Assembly: GCA_016182965.1 (NCBI GenBank)
Contig: JACPFM010000069.1
Span: 17,337-81,336, forward strand
Length of the DNA: 64,000 bases
Direction of reading: 5' to 3'
From: Deltaproteobacteria bacterium
Lineage (GTDB): Bacteria > Myxococcota_A > Polyangia > Polyangiales > JADJMO01
Position numbers and translations under genes: made by a program. A model generated the notes under the pieces. The model was given only the letters and a program-made list of their open reading frames with translations. It did not search any database and was not told where the DNA came from. Below are positions 15,213-23,276 of this stretch, piece by piece. Position 1 is the stretch's first letter. Each line of letters begins with the position of its first letter.

Positions 15213-17099
15213 CTACGTCGACGCCCCGTGCTCGTGCCCGTGGTGCTCGTGCGCGCAGCCGTGATCGCGCGCGTGCTCCTCGTGGGACTCGACGATCATC
15301 GCGGCCAGCCAGCCGCGCGGCCCCATGCGTAGGAGGCTCCACGCGAACAGACCGGCCAGCACCAGCAACGACGCCCACTCCACCGCGAGGTGTCGGTGCG
15401 CGACGAGCGGGTGCATCGCCGGGATCGACGAAGCGGGGACCACGCGCGCCACCAGGAACGCGGCGGCGGCGCCGAGCACGGCGACGGCGATGACGTACGC
15501 CGCCACCGCGCGACCGCCGATCTCCTGGCGCAGGACCGCGAGCATCGTCAGGTTCGTCGCCGGGCCGACCACCAGCAGCGCGAGCGCCGCGGTGGTGGAG
15601 AACCCCTTGTGGATCATCATCGCCGCGAGCGGGGTCGCGCCGACCGTGGAGACCCACAGCGGGATCGACAGCAGCACGGTGGCCACGACGTCGAGCGGGC
15701 GCGGCACCATGCGCGAGAGCGCGGGATCGATCGTCGCCTCGAACGCCGCGGCCCCGAGGATGCCGAGCACGTACCACGCGCCGAGGTGATCGAGCGCGTC
15801 GACGAAGCCGTCGCGCATGCGCGCCCACGCGCTCGGAGCGGTGTCGGCGTGACCGAAGCTCGCCTCGGCCTGCGCGCCGACATCCGGCGCGCCGAACGAC
15901 GCGATCGACGCAGACGGCCGTGCGAACCGCCCGATCGCGAGCGCGACCACCATCGCCAAGATCACGCTCACCGCGAGCCGCGCCAGCGTCAGCGGCGCGC
16001 CGAGCAGGCGAACGGAGAGGAACGCCCCATCGAGCGCGAGCGCCGGCGTCGCCACGACGAACGCGAGGATCGCCGCCACCGGGATGTGCAACGCGAACAG
16101 CCGCCGGGCGATGGGGAGCACGCCGCACGATCCGGCGGGCAGCGGCACGCCGAACGCCGCGCCGCGCGCGGCCTGCGCCACCGGCCGCGTCGCTTCGAGC
16201 CAGCTCGCGCGCCGGCGCGGCACCACCGCGTAGAGCACGCCGGTCACCACCAGGGCGGCGAGGAACGACGGCGCGGTCTCGACGAACAGCGGCACGACCG
16301 ACTGCACGAGCGAGAGCTCGCTGGGCTGCGCGCGCTGCAGGACGCCGAGTGGATCGGGCAGCGAAAGGACGAGCGCCACGCCGACGAGGAACGAGACCGC
16401 GCTCACCGCGCGCTGCGCCGCGTCGGGCGCCGGCGTGTGCGTGTGCACGACCAGCCGCAGCATCGCCCCGATGCCGAACGCCACGACGCCGTCGACGATC
16501 GTCTCGGGGACCGCCGAGAGGATGCGCACGCCGCCGAGCGCCCCGATGATCGTGCCGATCGCGAGCAGCGCCACCGGCACGTACGTTCGACGGGGGCTCG
16601 ACTCGACGCCGGGAGGAGCGAGCGCGGTCGCGACGAACAGGCCCTCCGGCAGGCGGTGCAGGATCAACGCGGCCCCGAGCACCCACCCGGCCGATCGCTC
16701 CGGCGCCGCCGCCGAGATCGCCAGCCCCGCGCCGTCGGTGATCGCGTGAAGGAGCAGCGTGGGCACGACGACCGCCCGACCGATGCGCGCCTCCAGCGCG
16801 TGCCCGCCGCGATGCGCGAACGAGACCGCGAGGAAGCCGAGGGCGGCCAGGGCCAGCGCGCCGGCGCGGAGCTCCTCCATCGTGTGGGGGAGCAGGCGCG
16901 TGATCACGAGCACCGGGACCACGCCGATGGTCAGCCCTTCGATCGCCGCCGAGGCCGAGCGGCGACCGCGCCCCATCGCGACCAGCACCGGTCCCAGCAG
17001 GAGCCCGGCGATCGACATCGCGAGGAGCGGCCAGAGCACGGTCGAGCCTGTTGCCCACCGCGGCTCGGGAGGCAAGAAGTCGTAATACCGACCGCGCAC
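15213..17099 (-). CDS. Fused ZIP-type and SO_0444-type (DUF318/ArsP-like) metal transporter
   Basis: 628 residues, about 16-18 hydrophobic helices. The N-terminal ~270 residues resemble the ZIP family, with HAITDGAGLAISAA and HRLPEGLFVATAL in place of the ZIP HNxxDG and HNxPEG motifs. The C-terminal ~330 residues are a DUF318-type permease like the SO_0444 Cu/Zn efflux proteins: GVPLPAGSCGVLPIARRL and MMIHKGFSTTAALALLVVGP, then ATN. The tail is His-rich (HDHG/HEHHGHEHG-like). GTG 17099 is the start. Metal efflux or bidirectional transport is inferred. It faces away from the SmtB-type sensor and dmeF. Confidence 0.85.
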   Translation of the reverse strand: MRGRYYDFLPPEPRWATGSTVLWPLLAMSIAGLLLGPVLVAMGRGRRSASAAIEGLTIGVVPVLVITRLLPHTMEELRAGALALAALGFLAVSFAHRGGHALEARIGRAVVVPTLLLHAITDGAGLAISAAAPERSAGWVLGAALILHRLPEGLFVATALAPPGVESSPRRTYVPVALLAIGTIIGALGGVRILSAVPETIVDGVVAFGIGAMLRLVVHTHTPAPDAAQRAVSAVSFLVGVALVLSLPDPLGVLQRAQPSELSLVQSVVPLFVETAPSFLAALVVTGVLYAVVPRRRASWLEATRPVAQAARGAAFGVPLPAGSCGVLPIARRLFALHIPVAAILAFVVATPALALDGAFLSVRLLGAPLTLARLAVSVILAMVVALAIGRFARPSASIASFGAPDVGAQAEASFGHADTAPSAWARMRDGFVDALDHLGAWYVLGILGAAAFEATIDPALSRMVPRPLDVVATVLLSIPLWVSTVGATPLAAMMIHKGFSTTAALALLVVGPATNLTMLAVLRQEIGGRAVAAYVIAVAVLGAAAAFLVARVVPASSIPAMHPLVAHRHLAVEWASLLVLAGLFAWSLLRMGPRGWLAAMIVESHEEHARDHGCAHEHHGHEHGAST

Positions 17100-17144
17100 T
17101 TGCGTGGCGTTTCCCGGGGTCGCGGCAGGCGAGCGGTCTTACCA

Positions 17145-17154
17145 AGTCATACCC
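17145..17154 (-). promoter_or_regulatory. Second copy of GGGTATGACT, upstream of the ZIP-SO_0444 gene
   Basis: Plus-strand AGTCATACCC (GGGTATGACT reading toward the transporter), 46 nt upstream of the GTG start. It matches the receptor-start copy at 10700-10709 exactly. No other intergenic copy was noticed. Candidate operator or promoter element. Confidence 0.4.
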
Positions 17155-17199
17155 GCTCGGAGGGCTTGACCTGGGCACGCGGAAGGCAAATCATTTAGA

Positions 17200-17213
17200 C
17201 GATTCATGAATCG
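17200..17213. promoter_or_regulatory. Palindrome CGATTCATGAATCG over the sensor start codon
   Basis: A perfect 14-bp palindrome centred on the ATG (17206) of the ArsR/SmtB regulator. SmtB/CzrA-type repressors bind A/T-rich inverted repeats of the ATTCA/TGAAT kind at their own promoters. TTGACC at 17166-17171 with ATCATT 18 nt downstream may be the promoter. This is probably the autoregulatory operator. Confidence 0.6.
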
Positions 17214-17613
17214 TGCAACTGTTGAATCCACCGACGTCATCGAGGTGCACGCGCACGAGGCGCGCGCCGCGGCTTCGGTGCCCGCCGAGGCGCTCGAGGC
17301 CGCCGCGGCGTTCTTCCGTGCGGCCGGCGACGTCTCCCGGCTGCGCCTGCTCACGGTGCTCCGCTCCGGCGAGTGGTGCGTGACCGAGCTCGCGCAAGCG
17401 CTCGACGAGGCGCTGCCGACGATCTCCCAGCGGCTGAAGGTCCTGCGGACCGAGGGGCTGGTTTCGCGTCGCCGACGTGGCAAGCACGTCCTCTACTCGC
17501 TCGCCGACGAGCACGTCGCCGCGCTGCTCGCGAGCGCGATCGAGCACGCGCAGGAGCACGTCCCGCGGCGTCACGCGCAGGAGCGCGCGCACCGGGACGG
17601 GGGCGTCCGATGA
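17206..17613 (+). CDS. ArsR/SmtB-family metal-sensing repressor
   Basis: 135 residues with a winged helix (AAGDVSRLRLLTVLRSGEWC, then LAQALDEALPTISQRLKVLR). The C-terminal helix reads DEHVAALLASAIEHAQEH: Asp, His (+2), His (+13) and Glu (+16) reproduce the spacing of the alpha-5 zinc site of SmtB/CzrA. Metal binding there releases DNA. The stop overlaps the dmeF ATG, so it most likely controls that exporter. The cognate metal could be Zn or Co/Ni; the site type favours Zn or Co. A palindrome spans its start codon. Confidence 0.93.
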   Translation: MNRATVESTDVIEVHAHEARAAASVPAEALEAAAAFFRAAGDVSRLRLLTVLRSGEWCVTELAQALDEALPTISQRLKVLRTEGLVSRRRRGKHVLYSLADEHVAALLASAIEHAQEHVPRRHAQERAHRDGGVR

Positions 17614-18575
17614 GCGCCGACAGCAGTCCGCGCGCGTGCCACACCAGCACCACCCCGCCGTTGACGACGTCGCGCGCGGAGCGTCGCACGCGGTGGGTCG
17701 TCGCGCTGACGGCCGCGATGATGATCGCCGAGCTCGTCGTCGGCACGCTCACCAAGTCGCTCGCGCTGGTGGCCGACGGTTGGCACATGGCCACCCACGC
17801 CGGCGCGCTCGGGCTCGCCGCGATCGCCTACTGGTACGCGCGGACGCGCGCGCGCGAGGCGATGTTCACCTTCGGCACCGGCAAGGTGTACGCGCTCACC
17901 GGCTTCACGAACGCCGTGGTGCTGCTGCTCGTCGCGGTGGCGATGCTCACCGAGGGCGTCAGCCGCCTGTTCTCGCCCGAGAAGGTACGGTTCGACGAGG
18001 CGCTGCCCGTCGCCGTGGTCGGCTTGCTGGTGAACCTCGCGAGCTTCGTCCTCCTCCATCCGGGCGAGCACCACGAGCACGAGCATGGGCACGGGCACGA
18101 GCACCATGAGGCGCACGGCGGGGGACACGAGCATCATGACGTGAACCTGAAGGCGGCGTACCTGCACGTGCTCGCCGACGCCCTCACCAGCCTCACGGCG
18201 ATCGCCGCGCTGCTCGGCGGCCGTTACCTCGGGTGGGTGTTCCTCGATCCGGCGATGGCCATCCTCGGCAGCCTGGTCATCCTCAAGTGGGGCGTCGGCC
18301 TCGTCCGTCAGTCAGGCGTGCAGCTGCTCGACATCGCGACGGCGCCCGAGCTCGAGGCGTCGATCCGCAAGCGGCTCGAGGGGCTCGGCTCGGAGATCCG
18401 CGACCTCCACGTGTGGGAGATCGCGCCGGGGCGGCGCGGGTGCATCGTGTCGATCTGCACGACCGCGCCGCTGCCGCTCGACGACTACCGCACGGCCATC
18501 CTCGAGGCCGCGCCGATCGAGCACCTCACGGTGGAGATCGATCACATCGTGCACGAGTCGCGCGCGAGCTTCTGA
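17610..18575 (+). CDS. dmeF: CDF-family Co/Ni (or Zn) efflux transporter, DmeF-like
   Basis: 321 residues, six helices. The N-terminal ERRTRWVVALTAAMMIAELV, the metal-site helix VADGWHMATHAGALGLAAIA and the second site HVLADALTSLTAIAALLGG are close to DmeF proteins. A His-rich cytoplasmic loop (HEHEHGHGHEHHEAHGGGHE) lies between. It exports divalent cation in exchange for protons. ATG 17610 overlaps the regulator stop (ATGA). The assignment to DmeF rather than CzcD rests on the ERRT and GWHMATH patterns. Confidence 0.9.
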   Translation: MSADSSPRACHTSTTPPLTTSRAERRTRWVVALTAAMMIAELVVGTLTKSLALVADGWHMATHAGALGLAAIAYWYARTRAREAMFTFGTGKVYALTGFTNAVVLLLVAVAMLTEGVSRLFSPEKVRFDEALPVAVVGLLVNLASFVLLHPGEHHEHEHGHGHEHHEAHGGGHEHHDVNLKAAYLHVLADALTSLTAIAALLGGRYLGWVFLDPAMAILGSLVILKWGVGLVRQSGVQLLDIATAPELEASIRKRLEGLGSEIRDLHVWEIAPGRRGCIVSICTTAPLPLDDYRTAILEAAPIEHLTVEIDHIVHESRASF

Positions 18576-18578
18576 CCA

Positions 18579-18854
18579 GTCGTCAGTCGTCAGTCGTCAG
18601 TCGTCAGTCGTCAGTCGGTGTGAACCTCGCGTCGAGCGCAGGTCGAAGGTCGAAAACTCGAGCGTCGAACCAGGGGTCATTGCCGTGGAAACCCGGGCAA
18701 TCGAGGCCTTCCGATTCGACCTTCGACGTTCCGACCCCCTCGACCTCGGAACCGTGCCCGGCGGTCCTCTCAGCTGTCAGTCACAGCGAGCGCGGCTGCA
18801 CAGAGGAACCGTTGGCCCTCTCGAACTGACGACTGACGACTGACGACTGACGAC
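18579..18854. repeat. Convergent-junction nested heptad element C
   Basis: Outer arms: GTCGTCA five times (18579-18613) and TGACGAC four times (18827-18854), ending at the neighbour's stop codon. Inner arms: GGTCGAA twice (18641-18654) and TTCGACC/TTCGACG (18715-18728). Core hairpin: ATTGCC (18679-18684) with GGCAAT (18696-18701). These are three concentric inverted repeats in a 279-nt gap without coding potential, between the convergent dmeF gene and a lipoprotein gene. Confidence 0.92.
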
Positions 18855-19355
18855 TCAGGGTGCGCTGCAGGCGTTGCCGCAGCTGGCCTTCACCTTGGCC
18901 TGCGCGCTCTCGAGCCGGCTGCGCGCGTCGGTGCATCGCTGCACGTCGGTGGGGCTGCCCCCCGCTACGAGGCCGCACAGCCGCTCGGTCGCGTGGGTCA
19001 TCGAGTGCAGCGCCTTGCAGAGCGCGACGCAGTCGCCGGTCGAGGCCGCGAACGCCTTGCTCGCCTCGTCGAGCTGGACCTGCGCCTGCGCGATCTCGCT
19101 CGGCAGCACGACGGTCCCGGTGGCGCCAGGCGCCGCGGTGGGAGCCTTGGTCGTGGGCGCGACGCCGCCGCCACCGGCGGGCGCGGCCGGCGTGGGCTCG
19201 ACCGCCTCACCCGTCGGTTCGACGGTCGGCGCCGGGGCAGACGCGGCTGGCGCGGGTTCCTCGGCTCGCTTCGGCGCCTGCGCCTCGCGGGGCGCCGCGC
19301 AGGCGGCGAGGCCGACGACCGTCATGCACGAAATCACGAGAGACGCGCGCTTCAT
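18855..19355 (-). CDS. Cys-containing lipoprotein, paralogue of the next gene
   Basis: 166 residues: signal MKRASLVISCMTVVGLAACA with lipobox LAAC, a Pro/Ala/Glu-rich linker, then a helical domain (GDCVALCKALHSMTHATERL, CGLVAGG, RCTDARSRLESAQAKVKASC, GNAC) with regularly spaced Cys likely forming disulfides. The same domain is in the adjacent upstream gene. Function unknown. It is last in an ECF-sigma operon with a 4-nt start overlap, so it is probably an envelope-stress or surface component. Its stop abuts heptad element C. Confidence 0.82.
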   Translation of the reverse strand: MKRASLVISCMTVVGLAACAAPREAQAPKRAEEPAPAASAPAPTVEPTGEAVEPTPAAPAGGGGVAPTTKAPTAAPGATGTVVLPSEIAQAQVQLDEASKAFAASTGDCVALCKALHSMTHATERLCGLVAGGSPTDVQRCTDARSRLESAQAKVKASCGNACSAP

Positions 19356-19744
19356 CCGCAAGCTCCGCACGAAGAGTTCACCTTCGACTGCGCCGACTCG
19401 AGCCTGGCCTTCGCGTCGGAGCAGCGCTTCGGATCGCCGCCTTCCTTGACCAGCTCGCAGAGGCTGTTGGTGGCCCGGCTCATCGACGCGAGCGCCTTGC
19501 ACAGCGCGGCGCAGTCGCCGCCGGCCGCGGAGAACGCGCCCTGCGCCTCGTCGAGCTCGGCCTGCGCGCTGGCCGCGCGGGTCTCGACCGGCAGCAGCGC
19601 CGGCTCCGCCTTCGCCTTGTCTTCGTAGACCGGGGGCGCGGAGGGTGGCGGGGCGGCGCCCCCGGTCGCCGGCGCCTTGCTCGCGCCGCCGCAGGCCGCG
19701 AGCGACAGGAGCGCGAGCGGAATGATCAGCCGGAGCGCGCTCAT
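19352..19744 (-). CDS. Cys-containing lipoprotein
   Basis: 130 residues: MSALRLIIPLALLSLAACGG lipoprotein signal, a Pro-rich linker, then a four-Cys helical domain (GDCAALCKALASMSRATNSL, CELV, KRCSDAKARLESAQSKVNSS, CGACG). It is clearly homologous to the next gene in the operon. Start and stop both overlap neighbours by 4 nt. No enzyme motif. A tandem duplication of a small disulfide-stabilised lipoprotein is the simplest reading. Confidence 0.82.
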   Translation of the reverse strand: MSALRLIIPLALLSLAACGGASKAPATGGAAPPPSAPPVYEDKAKAEPALLPVETRAASAQAELDEAQGAFSAAGGDCAALCKALASMSRATNSLCELVKEGGDPKRCSDAKARLESAQSKVNSSCGACG

Positions 19745-20286
19745 CGGGCGTCTCCATCGGGCTTGGTGCCGCGCTTGATGACCTCGTCCTGGATCGCGAT
19801 CGCCTCCTCGTACGCCTTCATCGCGCGCTCCTTCGCGGCGGCCGCGCCGCTCGCATCGCCCTTGGTCGCGAGGTCCTTGGCGCGGCGCTCCTCGACGAGA
19901 CCGCGCACCTCGAAGAGGTGACCGCGGAAGTAGCTCACGCCGGGCGCGCGGTGCAACCCGTCGTCGACGTGCTTGACCGCGACGTCGAAGCGACCGGAGC
20001 GCGACTCGAGATCGGCCAGGCGCGCGTGGGTGTCGGAGACGACCTCGTCGATCTCCGGCGCCTTGCGCGGCTCGGGCTTGGCGAGCAGGCGATCGAGCGC
20101 GGCGATCGCCTTCCCCGTGTCGCCGCCGTCCTCGGCCAGATCGGCCTCGTGGTGGAGCGAGCGCGCGCTCGAGAGGTAGGCGAGGAGCACCTCGTCGACG
20201 ACCTCGCCGTTGTTGCGCGCCTCCTTCGCGCACCCGACGACGGGCGCGGCGACGAAGAGCGCGAGCGCGATGAAGAGCGCGCGCAT
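19741..20286 (-). CDS. TPR-like lipoprotein
   Basis: 181 residues. Lipoprotein signal MRALFIALALFVAAPVVGCA (Cys 19), then helical hairpins resembling tetratricopeptide repeats (GDTGKAIAALDRLLA, SRSGRFDVAVKHVDDGLHRA, KERAMKAYEEAIAIQDEVIK). It probably acts as a periplasmic scaffold. It overlaps the anti-sigma-like gene by one base upstream and the next lipoprotein by 4 nt. Part of the sigma-factor operon. Confidence 0.8.
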   Translation of the reverse strand: MRALFIALALFVAAPVVGCAKEARNNGEVVDEVLLAYLSSARSLHHEADLAEDGGDTGKAIAALDRLLAKPEPRKAPEIDEVVSDTHARLADLESRSGRFDVAVKHVDDGLHRAPGVSYFRGHLFEVRGLVEERRAKDLATKGDASGAAAAKERAMKAYEEAIAIQDEVIKRGTKPDGDAR

Positions 20287-20768
20287 CACTTCACCCCCCA
20301 TTTCGCCCAGCGGTTGTTGCGCAGATCGCGGCCGCGGGAGAGGGCGATGGCATCGACGCGCTTGGAGGTCTCGCCCTCGCGGGGGAACGGCTCGGCGAAG
20401 AGGGCCTGCGTGGTGTGCGGCTTGATCAGCGCGGCGGTCGGCGCCTCGCGACGCGTCTGCGTCGACACCTCGCGACGCGGCTGCAGCGCGACGAACGCCA
20501 CGAGGACGGCCGCCGCCGCGGCGAGCACCACGCCGATCTCGAAGCGGCGGCGCTTGGGCGCGAACCGATCGAGGATGCGACGGTGGCTCAGCTCGTCGAG
20601 AGGGCGCGGATCGACGGCGTGCCGGAGCGCGCGCGCGAGCTCGGCGTCGGGGTGCGCCGAGCGCGGCTCCTCGAGCGCCTGCCGCAGGCGCTCGGACTCG
20701 GCGAGCTCCTCCTCGGTCGGCGGGGGCTCGACATCGTCCCACGGGGGCTTGTTCGGATCGTCAACCAT
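20286..20768 (-). CDS. Membrane-anchored anti-sigma-factor-like protein
   Basis: 160 residues: an acidic cytoplasmic N-terminus (EEELAESERLRQALEEPRSA), a single transmembrane helix at about 78-95 (GVVLAAAAAVLVAFVALQP) and a short extracytoplasmic C-terminus. Placement immediately after, and 8 nt overlapping with, an ECF sigma gene is the classical arrangement of a sigma/anti-sigma pair, although no HxxxCxxC zinc motif is present. It would hold the sigma factor at the membrane until an envelope signal arrives. Confidence 0.78.
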   Translation of the reverse strand: MVDDPNKPPWDDVEPPPTEEELAESERLRQALEEPRSAHPDAELARALRHAVDPRPLDELSHRRILDRFAPKRRRFEIGVVLAAAAAVLVAFVALQPRREVSTQTRREAPTAALIKPHTTQALFAEPFPREGETSKRVDAIALSRGRDLRNNRWAKWGVK

Positions 20769-21504
20769 GGCTTGCTCGACTTGCGCGTGTGGCCGATTCG
20801 ATCAACCGATCGGAGTCGGGTGATCCCTCGGCCGTGAGGACCTTGCGGAGCGCCGCCATCGCTCGATGAAGTATCACGTCGAAGGTGGCGGGCGTGGCTC
20901 CGAGCGCCTTGGCGACCTCCTCACGAGGCCGCTCTTGCAGCACGCGGAGACGGATGGCCTCGGCGTACCTGGGGTTGATCTTCGTCAGCGCGGCCTCGAC
21001 CTTGGTCCGCGCGCGCGCCGCCTCCTCGTGCTCGAGGTACGCGACGTCGGTCCCGCTGACGTCTTGCACGCGATCGGCCTCGCGCTGCAGATCGTCGACG
21101 TCGAACGGCGTCTCGCGCTTGCGTGCGCGGAGCATGTCGATCGCGACGTGGAACGCGATCGTTCGCAGCCAGGGGTAGATCCCCGCGGGATGCCACTCGT
21201 AGCGCGCGACGGTGGCGCCGACCTTCGCGTACGTGTCGCCGAGCGCGTCGCGCGCACGCGCGTCGTCACCCAGGCGCGGCAGCAGCACCGCACGGTAGAG
21301 GATGGGGCCGTACTTCTCGAGGATGGAGCGAAGCGCCGCGCGATCGCCCGCCTTCGCGCGGTCCACCCACGCGCGCTCGAGCTCGAGATCGCCGGCCTCG
21401 CGCTGCACGCGGCGCAGGATACCGGTCGCCGGCCGAGGTCGCCTCAGGATCGGGAGGTCCCAGGCGGGAAACGCGAGATCAGCCGTTGCGGCGTGCGCGA
21501 CCAT
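20761..21504 (-). CDS. ECF-type RNA polymerase sigma factor
   Basis: 247 residues. Region 2 is seen in RSILEKYGPILYRAVLLPRL through YPWLRTIAFHVAIDMLRARK. Region 4 is seen in KINPRYAEAIRLRVLQERPR, then EEVAKALGATPATFDVILHR. An N-terminal ~55-residue extension precedes region 2. ATG 21504 (or GTG 21507) was preferred over the longer open frame, which would cross the divergent promoter and the inverted repeat at 21532-21583. It heads a five-gene operon of anti-sigma and lipoproteins and probably activates its own and the divergent VWA promoter. Confidence 0.88.
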   Translation of the reverse strand: MVAHAATADLAFPAWDLPILRRPRPATGILRRVQREAGDLELERAWVDRAKAGDRAALRSILEKYGPILYRAVLLPRLGDDARARDALGDTYAKVGATVARYEWHPAGIYPWLRTIAFHVAIDMLRARKRETPFDVDDLQREADRVQDVSGTDVAYLEHEEAARARTKVEAALTKINPRYAEAIRLRVLQERPREEVAKALGATPATFDVILHRAMAALRKVLTAEGSPDSDRLIESATRASRASHG

Positions 21505-21531
21505 CACGCTCGGACAACGGAAGCGTGGGGC

Positions 21532-21583
21532 GGACCTTACGGATCGCCCTCGAAAAGATCGTCGAGCGCGCGGTGTAAGGTCC
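21532..21583. promoter_or_regulatory. Symmetric divergent promoter region (GGACCTTAC ... GTAAGGTCC)
   Basis: GGACCTTAC at 21532-21540 and its exact complement GTAAGGTCC at 21575-21583 flank an inner CTCGA/TCGAG pair. The region separates the sigma operon from the VWA gene. GGACCTT resembles the -35 of ECF-dependent promoters, so each copy may be the -35 for one direction. Exact -10 positions are not clear. Confidence 0.5.
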
Positions 21584-21643
21584 GGGTCGGGAGCCCGTTC
21601 GAGGGGTGTCGCGCCGATGAGCGCCACCGCCCGGAGGACTTCC

Positions 21644-23176
21644 ATGATCGACCCGCGTTCCCCCATTTCCCGCCTCACCCTCGTCGCCCTCGCGTTCACG
21701 ACGGCAGCCGGGATCGGCTGCGGCGGTAGCTCGAAGAGCGCGCGCAGCCCCTACGCGGGCATGGGCTACTCGTCGGGCAGCGGCGGCGGACACGCTGCGG
21801 CCGAGGCGGCGCCGGCCGCCGAGGCGACCGGCTCCGGCGGCGAGGATGGCTACGCCGCGCCGGCCGCTGCGGCGCCGTCACCGGCGTCACCCGGCTCACC
21901 GGGCGGCTACGCGCCGAGCGCGCCGGCTGCGGGCGGCGGCTACGCGCCGACGGCCCCGGTCGCGAAGGCGCCCGCGTCGACCCCGCCTCCCACCTCGGCG
22001 GCGCCCTCCGCCGACAAGGCCGGCGAGGCGGCGCCGATGCCTCCGGTGAAGATCGAGACCAAGACGACCGTGATCGTCACGCCGACGCCCTACCCGCCGC
22101 CGACCCCGGTCCCCGTCGAGCAGGAGTCGCCGACCGGCGGCGTGCTCACCGCGGCGATCTGGGATGATCACGTCTACCGCCCCCAGTTCCAGGCCTTCCT
22201 CGCGCGCTACCCGCAGTTCCAGAACCTGTGGGGCGTGGACATGTCGCGCCGGGTGACCATCCGCGTGGAGGACTCGTCGGGCGTTGCCGTCGGCGACGCG
22301 CCGCTCGCCCTCCGCGGTCCCGACGGCTCGGTCGTCAACCTGCGCACGCACGGCGACGGCAACGCGTACTTCTGGCCCAACAAGTCGCAGCTCGTCTACG
22401 CGCAGCAGCAGGGCGCGACGTTCGCCGTCGCCGCGCAGGCCGGCAAGCTCCGCAAAGAGGCGTGGTTCGGCATCCCGGCGACCGACGCCACGTGGACCGT
22501 CCGGCTCGACGGCGTGCCGGCGCGCGCGCAGTCGCCCGCGCTGGACGTCGCGTTCGTCGTCGACTGCACGGGCAGCATGGGCGACGAGATCGCCTACCTG
22601 CAGAACGAGGTGCAGGGCGTCGTCAAGCGCGTGAAGGCAGAGCACGCGATGCGTCGCGTGCGCCTCGGCCTCGTGCTCTACCGCGATCGCGGCGACGACT
22701 TCGTCACCAAGAGCTTCGGCTTCACCGAGGACCTCGGCACCTACCTCTCGTGGATCAAGACGGCGCACGCGATGGGCGGCGGCGACATGCCCGAGAGCGT
22801 CAACGCGGCGCTCGCCGACACGGTGCAGAAGCTCGACTGGGCCGGCGACGAGACCGGCCGCCTCGCGATCCTCCTCGCCGATGCGCCGCCGCACTATTAC
22901 GCCGACGAGCAGTACACCTACAAGCACGCGATCGGCGATCTCAACGCGCGCGGCGTCAAGCTGGTGACGGTGGGCGCGAGCGGCATCGACAAGTCGACCG
23001 AGTACCTGTTCCGGCAGATGAGCGTGTACACCGGCGGCCGCTACGTGTTCCTCACCGACGACAGCGGCGTCGGCGACTCGCACCTCGTGCCCGACATCAC
23101 CGGCTACCAGGTCGAGCACCTCGACAAGATCCTGGTCCGCGTCATCGGCGACGAGGCGCGCGCGTTCAAGCGCTGA
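21644..23176 (+). CDS. von Willebrand factor A domain lipoprotein
   Basis: 510 residues. Lipoprotein signal (ALAFTTAAGIGCGG), a long Gly/Ala/Pro-rich linker to about residue 165, a short beta domain (WGVDMSRRVTIRVEDSSGVA), then a VWA domain. The VWA part has the metal-ion-dependent adhesion site DCTGSMGDEIAYLQNEVQ, a Thr/Asp pair, and ILLADAPPHYY near the end. Predicted to be exposed on the outer membrane or periplasm and to bind protein through a Mg/Mn site. ATG 21644 has a good Shine-Dalgarno GGAGGA 6 nt upstream; ATG 21617 is an alternative. Divergent from the ECF operon. Confidence 0.87.
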   Translation: MIDPRSPISRLTLVALAFTTAAGIGCGGSSKSARSPYAGMGYSSGSGGGHAAAEAAPAAEATGSGGEDGYAAPAAAAPSPASPGSPGGYAPSAPAAGGGYAPTAPVAKAPASTPPPTSAAPSADKAGEAAPMPPVKIETKTTVIVTPTPYPPPTPVPVEQESPTGGVLTAAIWDDHVYRPQFQAFLARYPQFQNLWGVDMSRRVTIRVEDSSGVAVGDAPLALRGPDGSVVNLRTHGDGNAYFWPNKSQLVYAQQQGATFAVAAQAGKLRKEAWFGIPATDATWTVRLDGVPARAQSPALDVAFVVDCTGSMGDEIAYLQNEVQGVVKRVKAEHAMRRVRLGLVLYRDRGDDFVTKSFGFTEDLGTYLSWIKTAHAMGGGDMPESVNAALADTVQKLDWAGDETGRLAILLADAPPHYYADEQYTYKHAIGDLNARGVKLVTVGASGIDKSTEYLFRQMSVYTGGRYVFLTDDSGVGDSHLVPDITGYQVEHLDKILVRVIGDEARAFKR

Positions 23177-23197
23177 TCGGGCCGCTCCGCTCGGAAA

Positions 23198-23216
23198 TCC
23201 CCCGGACTGAAGTACG
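23198..23216. repeat. Dispersed GGACTGAAGTAC motif, copy 1
   Basis: The sequence TCCCCCGGACTGAAGTACGG lies just after the VWA gene. Its CCCCCGGAC-GAAGTAC core matches the left half of the palindrome at 42419-42448, also at a convergent junction. Half-copy of a dispersed intergenic repeat. Confidence 0.6.
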
Positions 23217-23276
23217 GCCGGGCGAAGCCCTGCGGGCTAGCAAGTCAGCCCGCTCGCTGCGCTCGCGGGCAATTCG

